A stretch of 55,359 bases of DNA from Christensenella sp. UBA7862 (lineage in GTDB: Bacteria > Bacillota > Clostridia > Christensenellales > UBA1242): contig DLSM01000014.1 in the NCBI GenBank assembly GCA_002500135.1, positions 1 through 55,359 on the forward strand, given 5' to 3'. Below are positions 51,087-55,359 of this stretch, one piece after another. Each line of letters opens with the position of its first letter. The first letter of the stretch is position 1. A program made the translations under genes and the position numbers. The notes beneath the pieces are model-generated. The model did not search any database. It was not told where the DNA came from and was given only the letters and a program-made list of their open reading frames with translations.

Positions 51087-51917
51087 TTATTCTTCACTTG
51101 CAACTTGTTTTGTTTCATTATTTTCAGGTTCTATAATTGGTTCTTCTGATTTTTCTTCATCTTTTGATTGCTGTGGGTGAGTTTTTATATATTTTGTCCA
51201 TTGAATAAAGCCATAAATCGAGTTTGTGAGGTAGCCAAATGACAAGATAAGAAGAACATATCTTCCAGACAAACACCACATAACTGCTTCACACAAACAC
51301 ACCCCTATCCAAGGAATCCATTGTTCCCTGAATCTTAATAGAATAAACAGCCCGTTAAGGACATTCAATGCCCCGCCCAATGCGTCAATCCACCAATAAT
51401 CACTTATGCCGTCTGCAGTGATTGAGATAACTGTAAACAGCCCCCCAATTGCCATTGACACGCCAACTATTATGAAAAACAATGCCAGGTCAAGTTTCCA
51501 GTTAATTTTCTTAACAACAGTCAGGTCGCTGTTTTCCTTATCTTTCTTTTTATCCCATGAGAAAAAACTGACAAACAAAATTGGTATCCAAAAAATAACT
51601 TCATAAAGTGCGTTTACATAGAAGCCGTTTACAACATAAACAACTGTCTGTGTTAAATCATAAAAGAAAAATGATACAACAAACGCCCATTTTGTCTGTT
51701 TTGATAGCAGCAATTCGCATGTTATGCCACCAATGAGTGTAACACATTCAATCACCCTAACCCATATTCTTGTTTCGTCCCCTGGGAACAAAATTGCAAA
51801 CACTATCCCAGCAGTTACAAGCACCAATAGCCACAACTTTTCATACAGCGTAAAAAAATTCCACACCCTCTTAAACCAGTTTTCTTTCTTTTGTTTTTCA
51901 ATCACTTGCGTTTTCAT
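51087..51917 (-). CDS. PnuC-type nicotinamide nucleoside transporter
   Basis: 276 residues with about seven membrane helices. The PnuC pattern is visible in WWIDALGGALNVLNGLFILLR and in the final helices (GYLTNSIYGFIQW). PnuC proteins carry vitamin-type nucleosides (nicotinamide riboside; relatives take thiamin or riboflavin) by facilitated diffusion. N-terminal ~25 and C-terminal ~35 residues are charged cytoplasmic tails. No riboswitch is recognised upstream. The exact vitamin cannot be told. Confidence 0.85.
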   Translation of the reverse strand: MKTQVIEKQKKENWFKRVWNFFTLYEKLWLLVLVTAGIVFAILFPGDETRIWVRVIECVTLIGGITCELLLSKQTKWAFVVSFFFYDLTQTVVYVVNGFYVNALYEVIFWIPILFVSFFSWDKKKDKENSDLTVVKKINWKLDLALFFIIVGVSMAIGGLFTVISITADGISDYWWIDALGGALNVLNGLFILLRFREQWIPWIGVCLCEAVMWCLSGRYVLLILSFGYLTNSIYGFIQWTKYIKTHPQQSKDEEKSEEPIIEPENNETKQVASEE

Positions 51918-52098
51918 TTTTCATCCTTTTGACTTCTACAAAAAGAACATCATTCTATCAAATTGTATAAGACATTTCAATTCAGTTTTGCAGAGTTATA
52001 CTTTTACTCCTTTTAATTACATATCAATCATAACAGCCAAAAAAGATAAAGTCAACATTTAGTGACACAAATTTTATAAATATTTTGGGATAAACCAT

Positions 52099-52126
52099 TT
52101 GACAAAAAATTTTTGTGTGTTATCAT
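52099..52126 (+). promoter_or_regulatory. Promoter of the YnbB-like gene
   Basis: TTGACA (52099-52104), 16-bp spacer, TATCAT (52121-52126), about 20 nt before the ATG. Confidence 0.55.
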
Positions 52127-52147
52127 TGCTGTGTAACGGAGAAAATT

Positions 52148-53410
52148 ATGTATTACGGATATGATATTGATGAAAAATTAGTGACACTTTGTGCTGAATG
52201 TGAACAAGAACTTAAAGAAGTGTTTAAAAAATATGACGAAAACTGCCTTAGGTGCAGTGCAAAAGTATTGAAAGCATTTCACGACCAAAGGCTATCTAGC
52301 AGTGATTTTATAGGCACAACGGGTTATGGATATAGTGACGAAGGAAGGGATAAATTGGAGAGGATTTATGCCCAGATTTTTGGAGCGGAAGACGCTCTTG
52401 TTCGCCCTCAAATTATGAGTGGCACACATGCTTTGTCACTCACTTTTTCGGGACTTCTTAAAAACGGTGACACCATGATAAGCATATCTGGTGAGCCATA
52501 TGATTCACTAAAAAGTATAATTGGACTTACTGGAAGCAGTCGCAATTCCCTTTTGAAAAATGGCATAAACTATGAGCAAATTGAACTCATAAACGGAGAT
52601 TTTGACCTTGCAACCATTTGCGAAAGATTGAAACTCAATAATGTTAAGTTGGTGGAAATTCAACGTAGCAGAGGCTATAGCAACAGACCAAGTTTGACCA
52701 TTGACAAAATTGAAAGAGTGTGCAAAGCAATAAGAGAAGTAAACAAAGATGTTATTATCATGGTTGACAACTGCTATGGCGACTTTGTGGAAGAAAAAGA
52801 ACCAACTGAAGTGGGAGCAGATATTCTTGTTGGGTCACTTATGAAAAACTTGGGTGGCGGAATTGCACAAACTGGCGGATACATTGTTGGGAAACGAGAA
52901 CTTGTTGAGGACGTTGCAGAACGATTCTCTGCTCCATGCATTGGCAAAGATATTGGTGCAAATATGAACCAACTTCATTCATTTTATAAAGGTCTTCACA
53001 ACGCACCAAGTGTTGTTTGCTCGGCACTTAAAACAATGACCCTTGCAAGTTTAATGCTTGAAAAATTAGGGTTTGAAGTTAGTCCAAAATGGGACGAAAA
53101 ACGAGCAGATATTGTGCAGACAATTGCTCTTAAAACACCAGAAAACCTTATCAACTTTTGTGTTGGAATTCAAAAAAGCGCCCCAGTTGAAAGTTATGTT
53201 ACACCTATCCCTGGCGAAACCCCAGGCTATCCACATGAGGAAATTATGGCAAGCGGAAGCTTCACCCAAGGGTCAACCATTGAACTGTCTTGTGACGGAC
53301 CGCTTGTTGAGCCATACACAGCATATATGCAAGGCGGGCTTACATATGAATATGGCAAACTTGGCATACTTCTTGCAATAAACAACTTTACAAATAAAGA
53401 CGCTTTTTAG
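52148..53410 (+). CDS. YnbB-like PLP enzyme (methionine gamma-lyase family)
   Basis: 420 residues from the ATG at 52148, which has GGAG 7-8 nt upstream; the longer frame starting at 52115 has none. It belongs to the YnbB/aluminium-resistance-protein branch of PLP fold type I. Diagnostic stretches are GTTGYGYSDEGRDKLE, RPQIMSGTHALSL and DILVGSLMKNLGGGIAQTGGY, the last holding the PLP lysine (about Lys238). The physiological reaction is not established; gamma-lyase activity on methionine or a related amino acid is assumed by homology. Confidence 0.88.
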   Translation: MYYGYDIDEKLVTLCAECEQELKEVFKKYDENCLRCSAKVLKAFHDQRLSSSDFIGTTGYGYSDEGRDKLERIYAQIFGAEDALVRPQIMSGTHALSLTFSGLLKNGDTMISISGEPYDSLKSIIGLTGSSRNSLLKNGINYEQIELINGDFDLATICERLKLNNVKLVEIQRSRGYSNRPSLTIDKIERVCKAIREVNKDVIIMVDNCYGDFVEEKEPTEVGADILVGSLMKNLGGGIAQTGGYIVGKRELVEDVAERFSAPCIGKDIGANMNQLHSFYKGLHNAPSVVCSALKTMTLASLMLEKLGFEVSPKWDEKRADIVQTIALKTPENLINFCVGIQKSAPVESYVTPIPGETPGYPHEEIMASGSFTQGSTIELSCDGPLVEPYTAYMQGGLTYEYGKLGILLAINNFTNKDAF

Positions 53411-53562
53411 TATATTTCTCTCACCTTTTTGTGCCATAAAGATATAAAAATAATGCCAAATTTTGTGCTAAAAAAGAGGATAAATTGTAATCATCAATGT
53501 CAATTTTAGAAAACAAATCTTTATATTTTAGAATGATTTAATATAATCAAAATTAAAATATT

Positions 53563-53600
53563 AACAAAAAAGAGCATATCATATTGCAGATATGCCCTTT
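53563..53600 (-). terminator. Terminator of the TtcA-like gene
   Basis: GCATATC/GATATGC perfect stem (53574-53580, 53589-53595) with an 8-nt loop. The minus-strand 3' side runs into T-rich sequence. Confidence 0.8.
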
Positions 53601-53609
53601 TGTTTTCTT

Positions 53610-54563
53610 CTAAAAATCTTCCAAAAAGCTGTGTCTTTTGCCGTCTTTGTCCTTGTAACCTATCACTTGCGAGAGGTTTATGTTTGACATGCTAGCATAA
53701 ATGTTGTCTGGAATTTGCTTGTTGTGTTTTTCAAGTTCTTTTATAAGATTTTTTGTCCACTTACGCATAGACTGAGTTTCTTTTTCGATGTTTTGAGAAT
53801 AGTTCTCTTCTGTAAATTTACAAGCACATGCAAGAAACTCCAAATTATATGCATCTCGCCATGCAATGATGTCACGTTCTCTGATGTAAATCATGGGTCT
53901 TATGAGGTCAATGCCTTCAAAGTTTTGGCTGTGAAGCATTGGCATCATTGTTTGCACTTGAGCGCCATAAAGCATGCCCATAAGCACTGTTTCTATGGCA
54001 TCGTCAAAGTGGTGACCGAGAGCAATTTTATTGCAGCCAAGTTCTTTGGCTTTTGAATACAAATATCCCCTTCTCATTCTTGCACAAATGTAACATGGCG
54101 ACTTTTCAATAGTCACAACATTTTCAAAAATTGGCGAGTCAAAAATAACAACTGGCACGCCAAGGAGTTCTGCATTTTGCTCAATCTTTTTCCTATTTGC
54201 CTTGCTGTAGCCTGGGTCCATAACCATAAAAACAAGTTCAAATGGATATTTGTTGTGACGCTTTAGTTCTTGAAACAACTTTGCCATAAGCATGCTGTCC
54301 TTACCGCCAGAAATACAAACGGCCACTTTGTCGCCCTCTTTTAGAAGATTATAGTTATTTATCGCAGCAACAAACTTGGCAAAAACAGACTTGTGAAATT
54401 TTTTCCTAAGCCCTTCTTCCACCATTTGTTGAACCGTTTTTTGTGCCACAACCTCTTTGCAACTATCCAAATTTCGTGCCAGAACACCACTTTCGCCCAA
54501 CACTTTTTGCGACTTTTTGCTTGCCTTTTTGCAAGTTACATTTTTCAAATCTTTCTCGCTCAT
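53610..54563 (-). CDS. TtcA-like tRNA thiolation enzyme (PP-loop)
   Basis: 317 residues from the ATG at 54563, with GGGAAG 8 nt upstream; a longer in-frame start 29 codons earlier has no such site. PP-loop SGGKDS (85-90) activates the target base with ATP. The cysteine pair CYIC (157-160) and the cysteines in LACACK (about 246-248) fit a TtcA-type iron-sulfur cluster. It should thiolate C32 of certain tRNAs, though related TtuA-like enzymes modify U54. The N-terminal ~60 residues are a basic extension. Confidence 0.85.
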   Translation of the reverse strand: MSEKDLKNVTCKKASKKSQKVLGESGVLARNLDSCKEVVAQKTVQQMVEEGLRKKFHKSVFAKFVAAINNYNLLKEGDKVAVCISGGKDSMLMAKLFQELKRHNKYPFELVFMVMDPGYSKANRKKIEQNAELLGVPVVIFDSPIFENVVTIEKSPCYICARMRRGYLYSKAKELGCNKIALGHHFDDAIETVLMGMLYGAQVQTMMPMLHSQNFEGIDLIRPMIYIRERDIIAWRDAYNLEFLACACKFTEENYSQNIEKETQSMRKWTKNLIKELEKHNKQIPDNIYASMSNINLSQVIGYKDKDGKRHSFLEDF

Positions 54564-54659
54564 TCCATATACTTCCCGTTTGCAATTTACTCTCGTAATG
54601 ATAGCATAAATCTTGTCATTGAGCAACAGATTTTGAGAAAGCATAAACAAAAATTTAAA

Positions 54660-55358
54660 CTAATTTGCCTTCCACATGGCGGTTAGTGTTCTGTCGCCTA
54701 TGTTATTTAAGACCGTATCACTTGTAATATAGTATGGCTCATAGTTGACAACTTCATTTTCGTCTTCAATTTTTGTCAACATTAGGTTTTTAAATGACAA
54801 TGAACCTGCCGAGAATGAGGGATAACCATTGCCATAATATGATGCAGATAGGTAAATTTCAATACGAAAAGTTCCAGAAGCAATCTTTTCAATGTTTTCT
54901 GCATCAAAGCAAATTGAGTTCATCCCAACTGAGTAATTTATACTCTCCCCAACTCTTAACAATCTGTTATCAGAAGAATCATTGCCACACGCATATACAT
55001 ATGGCCAATTACATTCACCCGAATAACTAATTTCATCAATTGAAAACAAATATTTACCATTTGAAAGGTCTTCCAAAGGAATAGTGCCACAACCAAATCT
55101 ATCTGTCCCATCCGCTGTATGTGCTTCATTTGTTATGCTTACTAAGCCATCATCACTTACATTGCATGTAACATGACTATTTCCAAAGACTGCATTAACA
55201 TTTGCCAAATTTCTCCCCCTCCACCCGAGAAAAGAATAACCCGTGCGAGTTGGTGTTGGCAAAGAGCCATATGAATTCATGTAGGTGACACTTCTTGAAT
55301 CTATATAGTTTTTTATTGAAAAGTTATATACTCCCACGTCTTTGCCATAGTCATTGTC
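54660..55358 (-). CDS. Surface protein with InlB B-repeat split by a beta-sandwich module, C-terminal part (5' end outside window)
   Basis: The frame stays open to the window edge, so a GTG at 55337 is internal and the true N-terminus lies outside. About 232 residues are visible. VTYMNSYGSLPTPTRTGYSFLGW (about 25-48) is the first half of an InlB/Listeria-Bacteroides repeat, and the C-terminal ITSDTVLN...GDRTLTAMW is its second half. Between them sits a ~150-residue module ending SLSFKNLMLTKIED, like the jelly-roll modules of the surface protein at 25651-26928. Such repeats occur in cell-surface adhesins of gut Firmicutes. No anchor motif at the C-terminus. Confidence 0.7.
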   Translation of the reverse strand, partial: DNDYGKDVGVYNFSIKNYIDSRSVTYMNSYGSLPTPTRTGYSFLGWRGRNLANVNAVFGNSHVTCNVSDDGLVSITNEAHTADGTDRFGCGTIPLEDLSNGKYLFSIDEISYSGECNWPYVYACGNDSSDNRLLRVGESINYSVGMNSICFDAENIEKIASGTFRIEIYLSASYYGNGYPSFSAGSLSFKNLMLTKIEDENEVVNYEPYYITSDTVLNNIGDRTLTAMWKAN

Positions 55359-55359
55359 C

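Noticed and set aside
55335..55337. GTG at 55337 as start of the last surface protein
   Set aside because: The frame remains open to the window end and the InlB repeat lacks its N-terminal context.

Overview
The window looks like chromosome from an AT-rich, spore-forming member of the Clostridia, probably an uncultured gut lineage. The basis is an endospore gene set (spoIVA, spoIIGA-sigE, sigG, ylbJ, a ylmC/ymxH-type PRC-barrel gene), a DUF4364 regulator, an alpha2-type glyS, ctsR-clpC and strong GGAGG-type ribosome binding sites. Genus-level placement is not possible from the sequence alone.

Layout. 1-0.75 kb: 3' end of a surface/C-type-lectin-like gene whose last codons look like the variable region of a diversity-generating retroelement (DGR) target. 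0.85-5.1 kb: lexA with an SOS box, a tyrosine recombinase, serS and a degenerate nucleotidyltransferase-like gene. 5.1-6.0 kb: about 870 bp of repeat-bearing non-coding DNA. 6.0-11.1 kb: a YgjP-type metalloprotease, then a membrane-anchored PadR regulator in an operon with an ABC-2 exporter. 11.2-15.7 kb: patatin, pta, ackA and glyS on the minus strand. 15.8-23.5 kb: ylbJ, DUF4364, a CofE-like ligase, an AAA+ fragment, fhs and mntP. 23.5-27.3 kb: an accessory stretch holding a SHOCT membrane protein with a divergent HTH gene and three operators, then a two-module surface protein with a divergent XRE repressor; the surface gene and XRE lie between two tRNA clusters (Leu-Lys-Gln and His-Arg-Gly).

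27.9-29.5 kb: tRNA-Gln and an operon of four small, largely helical unknown proteins. 29.6-33.5 kb: a DUF378 gene, spoIVA, plsY and der. 33.6-36.7 kb: feoAB and nrdR. 36.7-44.6 kb: the division/sporulation cluster ftsA-ftsZ-spoIIGA-sigE, with sigG on the opposite strand pointing into sigE, flanked by ylmC-like and S8 protease genes. 44.6-51 kb: a PucR-type HTH, a degenerate ABC ATPase, an alpha-oxoamine synthase resembling serine palmitoyltransferase, hpf, and ctsR-clpC with a textbook CtsR operator but no mcsAB. 51-55.4 kb: pnuC, a YnbB-like PLP enzyme, a TtcA-like thiolase and the 3' part of another InlB-repeat surface protein.

The core genes cover translation, acetate and one-carbon metabolism, division, sporulation and proteolysis. 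The observations most worth a second look are the DGR-like variable region at the left edge, the three-operator HTH/SHOCT switch, the XRE-controlled surface protein among tRNAs, the degenerate ABC ATPase and nucleotidyltransferase, the flipped sigG, and promoters that sit so close to start codons that leaderless mRNAs are predicted.
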